From Planctomycetota bacterium (GTDB taxonomy: Bacteria; Planctomycetota; Planctomycetia; Planctomycetales; Planctomycetaceae), in contig QWOR01000335.1 in the NCBI GenBank assembly GCA_003669575.1, positions 1-22,968 of the forward strand: DNA of 22,968 bases, given 5' to 3'. Numbering within the stretch: position 1 is the stretch's first letter; every line of letters starts with the position of its first letter. Both the position numbers and the translations under genes were made by a program. The notes beneath the pieces are model-generated. The model made no database searches. It was given only the letters and a program-made list of their open reading frames with translations, and had not been told where the DNA came from. Shown one piece after another: positions 15,701-22,888 of the stretch.

Positions 15701-16819
15701 GCGCTGCGGAATGTCCTGGAGGAAGTGATCCGCTCGGCCCGGACTTGGGGTGACGAAGAGACCCACACCGAAATCCTGATCGACGCGATCGGCGACATCG
15801 TCGAACCGTTTCAGGACCTGTGGCTCGATCACAGTCGCACGATGCGGATTTCGTCCGTTGATGGACTGCGAGACAACGACGATTGGCTCGACCTCGCCGA
15901 CTTCATCCGCGAATACGGCGGCGACCTGCTCCACGCCAGCCAGCTGACACTCGGTAACGTGCGGGCGATCCTGCATCAGGGAATCGACTGGTACATCGAC
16001 TATCTGGAGGAGCAGCAGGATCCGCTTCGCCCAATGAAGATGCTCGAGGATCTCGACTCGGGCATGATTGATCGCGAGCATTGCGAGTGGTGCCTGGAGA
16101 CAATCTATTCGATCGTCGTCGACAAGTTCGACCGCTTCCTCGAATACAACACGACCACGACACAGTCCGACTACGGCAACATGTTTTATTGCCTGCTCGA
16201 CTTCCTGCGGCTCGAAGCCCGCTACGACCGCGATTCGTGGAGCATGTCGCCGATTACTCTCGTGCATGAGATGCTGACGCGGCTGCAGGAAACCGAAGCC
16301 GCCAAATTGTGGGAGGGAACCTACGAGGCCCAGACGACCGATCTGGCTGCTCGACACCTGCAGGACCTTTCCGGTCTGCAACGGGCCTACGGCATGCGGA
16401 TGCCGACCATCGCCGATCACCTGAATCAGCGGTTCATCAAGCCACTGGCAGTCAATCGAATTCTGGCCCTGGTCGATCAGGCCGTGAAAGACTCGCTGGC
16501 TGGTGTAGAGTCCGCGTCGTTCAATGAGCTGCGTCGCGAGGTCGACATTTACCTCACCGATTCCTGGGGCTCCGGAGTCGACATCCCGCCGTGGCTGCGA
16601 CAGCTCGAAAAAGAAGTCTACGATGTCGTGGAACCCGATGAGGGTGGCCGCCCCGCAGCAGATGCAGAGCTGGCCATGTCGGTCGTCTCGCTCACGAAAG
16701 ACGAGTTCCAGAAGCAACTCAAAAACTGGCCGCGTCGCAGCCGCACACGCCGTCCCGAGTCTCCGCCCAAGGGAAAAACTCGCCGCAGCCGCAAGAAGCC
16801 GCCCGAAGAGAAAGAGTAG
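12773..16819 (+). CDS. Very large cytoplasmic protein of unknown function (1348 aa)
   Basis: I do not recognise a characterised family. There is no signal peptide or membrane segment. The sequence is largely helical, rich in Leu, Arg, Asp and Glu with many Trp, in a manner suggesting a helical-repeat scaffold. Visible parts: N-terminal half about 1-680; a very acidic linker about 683-725 (DDAHDEDEERDEDN) leading into TYKDTTDDGNWGNTLENDF; a C-terminal half about 725-1310 with the distinctive YNTTTTQSDYGNMFYCLLDF (about 1125-1145); and a basic, Pro-rich tail about 1315-1348 (RRSRTRRPESPPKGKTRRS) that could bind nucleic acid or an acidic partner. ATG 12773 has only a weak ribosome binding site. 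The codon pattern is uniform throughout, with no frameshift. It is transcribed alone, divergent from the flgM-like gene and convergent with csrA. Confidence 0.88.
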   Translation: MASRKNTPPPAKLEADDFVAIRDVLAHLNFSGGRRDPRFLANLNRLWGKLDAAAPVKALETLLLAELEKLQGTSPVFEDVQQARKVVPLTLDRLLTTYREHQADLLFHLNPLDYEQPLLVGVFFEAVLAQGAPWDDTDRIVQGALKTVNDFVGYRPIPVLESGLRSEIYAHERFRPLPIYMQGVGAAVGPYHDLISATMEFLKQAPKDLLLEAHFDLDQMEELAIDMRSHDHLHPVNKRTNYMFGEWDPHRIDSKGHYRRVVLRRIILDALLAWIDDPKSRTPRAERLFDAAAALCGTMLMASSISGSGPGVHDSSVTLTSLLPVVARRRDAFYQRLMQQVDGPRAKRLKREEQRTQQPFGHIRQFLNMHLAGYGARQIQYREIAYLYAKMGYPDAAREQADAIPAASIRFECEIQCRIGLTHHALNLNRLPEAVELVVGLYDLFQRGIQCGALVDPWNILGFQGQFPLFTSREDTIPDNRVEVLIELIEDTFGAFSRVLSESAAQGNGAARERVLTEYQKVADWWDRFASTTVEDLPKVSGHDSLDAATHVSEALTEWRQAGEAAGDVGFWRQHVEKFESAQAYALVVDALLYRKDLIASLALLMQWLSQSDAVGFESPKHSLFAMLIRWMKLITGPAVSMDQDERANLLRRMFAFLESNADEMWSVPRMEGAVERAQRAMRDDPLKDDAHDEDEERDEDNVFGAAYEEVTYKDTTDDGNWGNTLENDFGFRNTEFEVINREMEPRLKFINAVGQLWQMAGVRLAADLHENREQPLTPILEQALQAVREWRSQAQRWQVDLAELMEAIWDHEIAGSSGEHDANVEYDIQLQVKFYMLHQVINTLICLRNADRLLSGCLPEETSTGGRAEDDPELSTLIRAVVRRDIETVRKSLSTVLEWMSKHALLYVPLDNGGKPAPILRAQMMQSVVRFLLRELPRMGLLFETWRVLQTAFQMERRWRPDGQAITEFDRLFDLALRNVLEEVIRSARTWGDEETHTEILIDAIGDIVEPFQDLWLDHSRTMRISSVDGLRDNDDWLDLADFIREYGGDLLHASQLTLGNVRAILHQGIDWYIDYLEEQQDPLRPMKMLEDLDSGMIDREHCEWCLETIYSIVVDKFDRFLEYNTTTTQSDYGNMFYCLLDFLRLEARYDRDSWSMSPITLVHEMLTRLQETEAAKLWEGTYEAQTTDLAARHLQDLSGLQRAYGMRMPTIADHLNQRFIKPLAVNRILALVDQAVKDSLAGVESASFNELRREVDIYLTDSWGSGVDIPPWLRQLEKEVYDVVEPDEGGRPAADAELAMSVVSLTKDEFQKQLKNWPRRSRTRRPESPPKGKTRRSRKKPPEEKE

Positions 16820-16886
16820 GCGCTCGACTCACTGGACACTTTATTTTTCAATGCCCCAGTTTTTGAGTTGCTCTCGTGGTGGCAAT

Positions 16887-16925
16887 AAAAAAGCCCGCAA
16901 CCGAATCCAGGGACTCAGCGCGGGC
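16887..16925 (-). terminator. Intrinsic terminator of csrA
   Basis: On the minus strand GCCCGC (16925-16920) pairs with GCGGGC (16898-16893), and the interior extends the stem with CTGAGTC against GATTCGG (wobble pairs included). Six T follow directly (16892-16887). It lies 18 bp past the csrA stop. Confidence 0.85.
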
Positions 16926-16943
16926 GCGATGTGCAATCAAAAG

Positions 16944-17147
16944 TCAGGGGGAGACAGAATCGTCGGATGCCGGAACATCGGACTCTGCCCGCTGAATCGC
17001 CGAATAGACTTCGCTGCGATGAACCGGGACATCGCGCGGAGCTTCAATTCCGAGGCGTACTTTATCCCCTCGGATTTCAATGACGGTGATCACGATCTTG
17101 TCGTTGATCACGATGCTTTCATTTGGACGGCGAGACAGAACCAACAT
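16944..17147 (-). CDS. csrA: Carbon storage regulator CsrA (RNA-binding protein)
   Basis: CsrA binds GGA-containing hairpins in mRNA leaders and controls translation, often of carbon metabolism and motility genes. The 67-residue product begins MLVLSRRPNESIVIND and has KVRLGIEAPRDVPVHRSEVY, the two strands that carry the RNA-contacting Leu4, Arg6 and the Arg near residue 44. The C-terminal tail is slightly longer than in E. coli. GGGGG five bases from the ATG is a strong ribosome binding site. Promoter and terminator are both visible, so this is a single-gene unit; the leader contains AGGAG and GGGGG tracts that might allow self-control, which is only inference. Confidence 0.96.
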   Translation of the reverse strand: MLVLSRRPNESIVINDKIVITVIEIRGDKVRLGIEAPRDVPVHRSEVYSAIQRAESDVPASDDSVSP

Positions 17148-17255
17148 GCGACACCCCCTTCATGGGCTGGCGGGGCAGCTACCTTTGGCGAATTCTCCTG
17201 AACGATTGGCCTGACGTGAGGCGGAGAGCCAAAATTTGCCCAAATCACTATTGAA

Positions 17256-17283
17256 ATACTAGAGCGACCTGATCCTTCGTCAA
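17256..17283 (-). promoter_or_regulatory. Candidate promoter for csrA
   Basis: On the minus strand TTGACG (17283-17278) and TAGTAT (17261-17256) are separated by 16 bp. The start of transcription is expected near 17249, giving a leader of about 100 nt. The flanking DNA up to 17412 is AT-rich and holds nothing else I can name. Confidence 0.5.
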
Positions 17284-17412
17284 TCGGAGATCTTGAAGGA
17301 TTCTCTTGACACAACACAAATATAACGTTCTCAGAGGAATTTTCGTCAATAAAACTCGGCTTTGTCTCACTATTTTAACATTGACTGGACACTTAGGAGA
17401 CAAAATGTCAAG

Positions 17413-18186
17413 TCATTCAAACGCCTCAATCGTGCCTCCCAAGCACCGTTGAGGCCCGAATTCGGTGTAAATCCGCAAGGCGCCGTCGTCATCGATCCCC
17501 TGACAGGCTCCCGAAAGCTTGCGGACCCCGTCTGACAAGGTCACCGTTCGACCCGTCAGCAGACACCTTTGACGCCACCCATTCGCCAGGGAAACGGGAG
17601 CTTGAGCCAGACACCCCAGATCCCGCTCCAGCTGACTCAGAATCCGCTCCAGCACCTCAACCCGGGTCGGAGCTGACTCACTCAGATCGACCAATGAGGT
17701 CATTCGGGCCTGCACCTCGGGAGGAGCATGGCGGGCACTGTTGGCCACATTCACGCCGATGCCGATCACCAGTCGCGGCGGCGTCACTTGCGGAACCTCC
17801 ACCAAAATGCCGCACAACTTCCGGCCGTCCGCATAGACATCGTTCGGCCACTTTAAACGCACATCCGAGGAGGGTATGCAGGGAGCGATCGCCTCGCAGA
17901 TCGCTCCACCGATCGCGACCGATAGAGTGGGCCAGCGATCCATCGGAATCCCGATTGCATGCGGCTCAATCACGACCGAGAATGTCAGCGCTCCCGGGTT
18001 CGCCCACCAGCGATTCGCTCCCCGCCCGCGCCCCGCCTGCTGATGATCGCACACGACCAGGCGCGGATGCGGCCGTGAATCACTCGCCGTTCTGATCGCG
18101 TAATCGTTCGTCGAACCCAGCTCGTCAAAAAAGTCGACGGTCTGAATCCAACCCGCAGCTTGTATCGCCCCAAAATCCCAGCTCAC
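17413..18186 (-). CDS. birA: Biotin--[acetyl-CoA-carboxylase] ligase, no DNA-binding domain
   Basis: This enzyme activates biotin with ATP and attaches it to the carboxyl carrier protein of acetyl-CoA carboxylase and related enzymes. The 257-residue product shows GSTNDYA (24-30), the biotinyl-AMP loop GRGRGANRWW (52-61), KWPNDVY (112-118) and RKLCGILVE (122-130) with the ligating Lys123, then a small C-terminal SH3-like domain from about residue 205. The N-terminal helix-turn-helix of E. coli BirA is missing, so it is a monofunctional ligase and not a repressor. The start is GTG 18186 with AGG seven bases upstream. It follows the GH15-like gene by 117 bp. Confidence 0.93.
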   Translation of the reverse strand: MSWDFGAIQAAGWIQTVDFFDELGSTNDYAIRTASDSRPHPRLVVCDHQQAGRGRGANRWWANPGALTFSVVIEPHAIGIPMDRWPTLSVAIGGAICEAIAPCIPSSDVRLKWPNDVYADGRKLCGILVEVPQVTPPRLVIGIGVNVANSARHAPPEVQARMTSLVDLSESAPTRVEVLERILSQLERDLGCLAQAPVSLANGWRQRCLLTGRTVTLSDGVRKLSGACQGIDDDGALRIYTEFGPQRCLGGTIEAFE

Positions 18187-18303
18187 AAAACACCTGCCAC
18201 TTGGAACTCATTAGCACAACGCGTCGACTGCCAGCTGATTGAAGGGTGAGACCCGCTTCGCTTCGAGGCGCAGACCCACCGCAGCACCGACCCTGAGATG
18301 ATT

Positions 18304-19614
18304 TCACTCACTCAGCGTCTCCCGAAAGAAATGTAACGCCAAACGCAGATTGGCCTGAGTCCAGAGCAGCGGAGTGATGTCGTTGGGGACGTACTTCCCG
18401 TTCTCGCAAAAATACGACTCGGGACAGCGATACGCTCCGAACCGTGACTCCACGGTGGTCAGCTGCCCGAGTGAACGTTGCAGGTGCATCACCTGCTGCT
18501 GAAAATCGCTCTCGGAATGCGGCTTCTTCCGGGCGAAGATGACCGACAGAATCGGATCGAAGATACACCACTGCGCCTCCAGCCCCGGCTTGAGCAGCCG
18601 GTCGCGCGTCTCCAGATTGTCGCTGAAGTCTGCCGTCCGGGCATCGGCTGCGAGTAAGGTCTTGTAGTCCGCACACCAGTAGGAGTCGCCAAGATAGCGG
18701 CGAATGCCATGTTCACCCATGAGATGGGTTCGGACATTCCCAAGGATCTCGTCACGCACCCCGCCGTCCCACAGATCGATCGGATACATCAGGAACAGCA
18801 ATGCCGAGTCATACGCCCGGTCGGTCTCGCGCCCCGATGGCCCACTCTCATGGGGCAGACGGGCCTCCAGCGATTCAGTCCCGGACAGCAGCAGCTCGCT
18901 CGTCAGCTCGTCCACATCAGAAGAGATCTCACGCGCCACTCGTCCCGCAATCGTCGCCAGCCAGGCCCGGAACTCCCGCAGCCCGCCCACCGCCACACCC
19001 ACACTGCTCATCGCGACCTTGCGAGTTTCCTCCCAATGCCCGCTGTCTTCGTCCTCCCAGAAGCGAATCGTCTTCCAGTACCGCAACAGGTCGATCAGTA
19101 CAGAGACATCTTCCCGATCCAGCTGCAGGTCCCCCGCGATCGCCAGCTTCGAAGTCAGCCAGAGCCAGTACCCCAGTGCATCGTTCTGGGCATGTGACCA
19201 CTTCTCGGACAACTCGTTCAGGTCGACACCGCTGAATCGAATGTGCGGCCGCTGCATCGGATCATCGTGATCTGCCTGACCCGCGATAATGTCCGTGAAC
19301 CGACGCCGATGCTTGCGATAGAAATCGAGCAGCGTCCGTATCGTCTGCACAGCTGTCGCAGTCTCGCCGATGACCCAGTGGGCATGCGCGATGTGGACGT
19401 TGTCCCGTACCCAGATGTTGGCGTACCCGGTCAGGGCGAAATCCCCGTCCTCTCCCAGTGCCGCCGAGAACAAACCATTCGGCAATGAGGGAAACCGAAA
19501 CGTCCCCTGCGCGGTCAGGAACTCGATCACGCGATCGACATCAGCCACTGTCGACTGCGCATTCAGCCAGTCACGCGGGGCGGTCGCAGCCAGATCTTTG
19601 GAAACCAGATTCAC
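18304..19614 (-). CDS. Glycoside hydrolase family 15-like / phosphorylase-kinase-alpha-like protein
   Basis: A 436-residue protein with the alpha/alpha six-barrel pattern of GH15 glucoamylases and the related phosphorylase kinase alpha subunit. Seen: FRFPSLPNGLFSAAL (39-53), GYANIWVRDN (63-72), NDALGYWLW (144-152), then EDSGHWEETRK (189-199), where the first Glu after Trp is the expected general acid, and later YWCADYKTLL. It may act on an alpha-glucan or oligosaccharide, or be non-catalytic. I chose GTG 19614 because GGAG lies eight bases upstream and recognisable similarity starts just after. The frame is open to a TTG at 19977, passing ATGs at 19668 and 19785; the upper part would encode a poly-proline stretch from a G-rich tract and looks non-coding. 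Confidence 0.8.
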   Translation of the reverse strand: MNLVSKDLAATAPRDWLNAQSTVADVDRVIEFLTAQGTFRFPSLPNGLFSAALGEDGDFALTGYANIWVRDNVHIAHAHWVIGETATAVQTIRTLLDFYRKHRRRFTDIIAGQADHDDPMQRPHIRFSGVDLNELSEKWSHAQNDALGYWLWLTSKLAIAGDLQLDREDVSVLIDLLRYWKTIRFWEDEDSGHWEETRKVAMSSVGVAVGGLREFRAWLATIAGRVAREISSDVDELTSELLLSGTESLEARLPHESGPSGRETDRAYDSALLFLMYPIDLWDGGVRDEILGNVRTHLMGEHGIRRYLGDSYWCADYKTLLAADARTADFSDNLETRDRLLKPGLEAQWCIFDPILSVIFARKKPHSESDFQQQVMHLQRSLGQLTTVESRFGAYRCPESYFCENGKYVPNDITPLLWTQANLRLALHFFRETLSE

Positions 19615-20016
19615 CAGACAGACTCCATTTACTGCATCAGACGGAATCTTGCGAGCGAAGCTTTCCATCCCAAACGCGGCACATCCTAGGGCGACAGGGA
19701 CCCGCGAGGGAAGAGACGGTTCAAAGACACTGAACCGCTCGCTCGCGTCCAGTGGGACCAGCCGCTCGGCGCGTGGACACACCATAATCGCATTCACCAA
19801 CCGAAGCGTCAGCGAGGGCGAGCCAAATCCATTCCCTGCCCAAACTGCTCCCGCAGCTGCGAGGCCGCGACAACCAGCCGGTGCGGACGGTGGCTCAGAG
19901 GCCACTGAAGGGACTCCAGCGGGGAACGGTGGCGGCGGGTTTAGCGGTGGCGGCAGCGGGGGCGGTGGGGGATTCAATTAACCTGACCCCCACGCGGTTC
20001 CCTGCCTGCCGACCAC
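19615..20016. other. Intergenic region with G-rich tract
   Basis: About 400 bp between the TPR gene stop and the chosen GH15-like start. It contains a G-rich tract on the plus strand (19919-19971) with two copies of GGTGGCGGC (19928-19936 and 19946-19954) and several runs of three to five G. If the GH15-like protein starts at ATG 19785 or TTG 19977, part of this region is coding. Confidence 0.5.
19623..19626 (-). promoter_or_regulatory. Ribosome binding site used to choose the GH15-like start
   Basis: GGAG on the minus strand, eight bases before GTG 19614. The upstream alternatives are weaker: ATG 19785 has GGTGA and ATG 19668 has nothing clear. Confidence 0.45.
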
Positions 20017-20030
20017 TTACTCGGCAGGCA
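20003..20030 (-). terminator. Ten-bp hairpin enclosing the TPR gene stop codon
   Basis: Perfect arms TGCCTGCCGA (20003-20012) and TCGGCAGGCA (20021-20030) flank an eight-base loop that contains the stop codon (20017-20019). There is no T-run after it on the minus strand. Confidence 0.45.
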
Positions 20031-22371
20031 TCCCCAGCCGCACACGCAACGACTTCCGCAGCTTCTCGTCCTTGGACTTCTTCTTGTCCATCAGCTCCAG
20101 CGCTTTGGTCCAGATCTTCTTCGCATCCTCGGTCCGGCCCAGCTTGGCGTAGCAGTCGCCCAGATGCTCGTGGAGTGTTGGATCATCACCACGCTTCATC
20201 GAGACGGCCTGCTCCAGCTTCTGGGCTGCCTCTTCGACTCGCCCCAGCTTGAACAATACCCACCCCATACTGTCGATATAGGCAGCGTTCTCCGGCTCGG
20301 AAGTCAGAGCCTTGGTGATCATGGCGAGAGCCTTGTCGAGGTTCTTCCCCTGATCGGCCCAGAGATAGCCCAGGTCGTTGTTCGCCTGGGGGTTCTCCGG
20401 GTTCTCGGCCAGTACCTGTTCGAGAATCGCCTCGCCCTTGGTCATGTCCCCCTTGAGGACATAGATCGCAGAAAGACTGAAGCGACAGTTCTCCAGCGTC
20501 TGTGCGGTCAGTTCCGTCTTGCGGTACTTGGCCAGCACTTCTTCATAGATGCGAATCGCATCATCCAACCGTTGAGCGTGGTAGTTCACCCAGCCAATCT
20601 GGGCATGCAGGATCGAGACAAAATCTCCGAGCCCGCTCTTCTCGCCCAGTGTTTTCGATTCCGTGGCAGCTGCAATGGCCTCGTCGGTCTTGCCGCCGAA
20701 CTCCAGTGCATAGGAGAGCATATAGAGCGAACGCCAGCGCTGATCCTGCAGGGCCTCTGACGGATGGTTGGCACACTCTTTCAGTACCTCCACAGCTTCG
20801 TCATACCGATCGGCACCCTGCAGAAGCTGCCCCAGTTCCAGAAAGAGCTGCAGCGGTGGCTCATTCTGCATGTCGATAGCCTGACGATAGAAGGTCTTCG
20901 CATCGTCAATCCGCTCGGCTGACCCGCACAGCTCACCCAGCACCTCCGCCTGGGGCGGCTGAATCTTGGCTTCATCGCCCTTGAGCCATTCCTTTCCCAG
21001 ATTGACGAAGGCATCCATCGTCTCGGCATCCTGGATCGTCAGTTCCCGCTCTTTGGCGTAACGGCGCAATAAGGTCTGAAGCTCGGAATCGAGCTTGCCC
21101 ACCTGGTCATTCTGGTCGGGATCGGGCAGGCGATTGATCTTGTACAGCACGAACAGATTCAGCAGCGGTTCGTACTTCTTGAGGCCGCGGTAGACCGGGA
21201 TCAACCCGACCAGACTATAAGTATCTTTGGGATCCGTCTGACCATTCAGGATCGCCTGCTCCGCCTCCTGGAACCGCTTCTGATCGACATACTGTTCAGC
21301 CAGGAAATACCGCAGTGAAGAATTCTGCGGATCTTTCGCCCGCAGCTTCTCCAGACGATCGACCAGCTCCGATTCCTGCTTGAGATCGGTCAGCAGATCC
21401 TTGAGCAGCTGATACGCATTGCGACCTTTCGACTGCAGCTGGGCATCGAGGTACTTCTGCAATTCAACGAGAGCCTCGGCCGATTTGCCCGTCTCGCGAA
21501 AGATCTGAGCCAGGTTGTATGCATGAGCTGCGGAATGACTGCCCCGCACTTCAGACGCCTTGTTGAATGCAGCGAGGGCCTCGGTCGGCTTCTTCACGCT
21601 CAGGAAGACTTCGCCCATCTCCTCATAGAGAGCGACGGGATCAACCACGATCTCCTGAATCTGCTGGGCATTGAACAACGCCGGATCGGTCTTGGTCACC
21701 GCATCAAATACGACCTGGTAACACTCCGCAGCCTTCTGGCTGTTCCCTCCAAGTCGATAGAACAAGCCGAGATCCCGCTGGATCTGGTAATAAGAGACCG
21801 ATTTCGGGTCGAGGCTCTTGGTGGACAACGCTTCGATGAGCACATTGATACCGCGATCGACCTGCGTCCGGGCCAGCAGCCCGGCGAGCTGTCGAACCAG
21901 TGTGAACCCCTCTCCCGAGTTCTCCGCTGCCTGAAACGCCACTTTCTTGGCTTCCGCGATCTTCTCATCGTTGATCGGACCACTGATCAAGAGACTAACC
22001 AGCATCTGATAGCTGCGCATAAAGGTCGGATCGGCTTCCACTGCCTTCCGAAAGCAATTCTCGGCAACCTTCAGTTCCGCCTTGTCGGTCTCCGCGTTCG
22101 AGAGATGCAACTGACCAGCCAGTTGCCAGCTGATCGCCTTGCGGCGGTGCTTGTGCTCCGAGTCCTCGGGCTTGATGGGGTCGTATGGGACGGGGGCTTC
22201 GTCACCAATCTGGAGCTTGAACTTCTCCAGAGGATTCGGAGTGACAGGAGCTTCCTGCTCGGCCTCTTCCTCGGCAGTGGTCTCAACGGCTCGCGCGGTC
22301 GATGGCGCGATTGAGATCTGAAAAGCTGCCAGTGCCAGCAGACAAAGAATAAGCCGACGAACCAAATCCAT
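20017..22371 (-). CDS. Exported tetratricopeptide-repeat protein
   Basis: A 784-residue protein with a clear signal peptide (basic MDLVRR, hydrophobic core to about residue 22, cleavage after ARA at 28), followed by an acidic low-complexity stretch and then TPR-type helix pairs through nearly the whole length. Well-formed repeats include CFRKAVEADPTFMRSYQML near residue 110, EALAAFNKASEVRGSHSAAHAYN, and at the C-terminus ILEQVLAENPENPQANNDLG, ALTSEPENAAYIDSMGWVL and DPTLHEHLGDCYAKLGRTEDA. TPRs bind other proteins, so it may be a periplasmic scaffold or assembly factor; the partner is unknown. The last repeats resemble those in many bacterial envelope TPR proteins. AGGAG nine bases before ATG 22371 supports the start. 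The C-terminus is a Lys-rich helix. Confidence 0.92.
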   Translation of the reverse strand: MDLVRRLILCLLALAAFQISIAPSTARAVETTAEEEAEQEAPVTPNPLEKFKLQIGDEAPVPYDPIKPEDSEHKHRRKAISWQLAGQLHLSNAETDKAELKVAENCFRKAVEADPTFMRSYQMLVSLLISGPINDEKIAEAKKVAFQAAENSGEGFTLVRQLAGLLARTQVDRGINVLIEALSTKSLDPKSVSYYQIQRDLGLFYRLGGNSQKAAECYQVVFDAVTKTDPALFNAQQIQEIVVDPVALYEEMGEVFLSVKKPTEALAAFNKASEVRGSHSAAHAYNLAQIFRETGKSAEALVELQKYLDAQLQSKGRNAYQLLKDLLTDLKQESELVDRLEKLRAKDPQNSSLRYFLAEQYVDQKRFQEAEQAILNGQTDPKDTYSLVGLIPVYRGLKKYEPLLNLFVLYKINRLPDPDQNDQVGKLDSELQTLLRRYAKERELTIQDAETMDAFVNLGKEWLKGDEAKIQPPQAEVLGELCGSAERIDDAKTFYRQAIDMQNEPPLQLFLELGQLLQGADRYDEAVEVLKECANHPSEALQDQRWRSLYMLSYALEFGGKTDEAIAAATESKTLGEKSGLGDFVSILHAQIGWVNYHAQRLDDAIRIYEEVLAKYRKTELTAQTLENCRFSLSAIYVLKGDMTKGEAILEQVLAENPENPQANNDLGYLWADQGKNLDKALAMITKALTSEPENAAYIDSMGWVLFKLGRVEEAAQKLEQAVSMKRGDDPTLHEHLGDCYAKLGRTEDAKKIWTKALELMDKKKSKDEKLRKSLRVRLGMPAE

Positions 22372-22724
22372 GGTGAATCACTCCTGCGAACTGACTGTGA
22401 AAGGATCACAGCACGACCGGGGGATCCCAGCCTTGTTGGAATATTCACAGATTTCCGTCTCGATGACTACTCAAAAGCCAGAGAGCCCGTGAGTAAAGCG
22501 GTACGACCCCACTGTCGGTTTGTTCCGGAACTCCAGATGGAGTTGAGAGAGAGGGCCAGCACACCCGATCCTGTGCACTGGGACCTACATTCATCGGTCA
22601 CTGACGATCGTTCAGAGTTCACATGACCTCAACCGGATATTTACGGACCGACAGCCACCTTGATTCACACGGAAAATCGTGTCCCAACAACGAGTCCTCG
22701 AGGCACATTCTGCCGCAATCGCAA

Positions 22725-22756
22725 CTTCAGAAAAAATGGCGATTTTCATTCTGAAG
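22725..22756. repeat. Inverted repeat directly upstream of the sigma-54 promoter
   Basis: CTTCAGAA (22725-22732) pairs with TTCTGAAG (22749-22756), and inside it AAAAT pairs with ATTTT around GGCG, leaving a two-base bulge. It ends four bases before the -24 element. It may be a regulator site or a terminator-like structure. Confidence 0.55.
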
Positions 22757-22760
22757 CCGT

Positions 22761-22776
22761 TGGCACGACGAATGCA
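22761..22776 (+). promoter_or_regulatory. Sigma-54 (RpoN) promoter facing the right edge
   Basis: The -24 part TGGCACG (22761-22767) is a perfect match and after four bases comes ATGCA, one base off the TTGCA of the -12 part; GG and GC have the required spacing. Transcription should start near 22787 and run out of the window, leaving a leader of at least 180 nt. Confidence 0.65.
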
Positions 22777-22863
22777 CTGGAGGTCAGTAAGTGCCCGCCG
22801 GAGCCCTGTCAAAGAGTCATAACCAGCGATTTTCCTAGGTTTTTTGCAGTACACACGACGTTT

Positions 22864-22888
22864 CGTTGTCACCCCTACAACGGTTTTT
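22864..22888 (+). terminator. Possible leader attenuator after the sigma-54 promoter
   Basis: CGTTGT (22864-22869) pairs with ACAACG (22877-22882) over a seven-base loop, followed by GTTTTT. The stem is short, so termination would be weak at best. Confidence 0.3.

Noticed and set aside
15476..16717. 413-residue minus-strand open frame
   Set aside because: Antisense to the 1348-residue gene, no family signature, and no ribosome binding site; long antisense frames are common at this GC content.
19370..19981. 203-residue plus-strand frame ending in a Gly-rich tail
   Set aside because: Mostly antisense to the GH15-like gene; the Gly tail is only the reading of the G-rich spacer.
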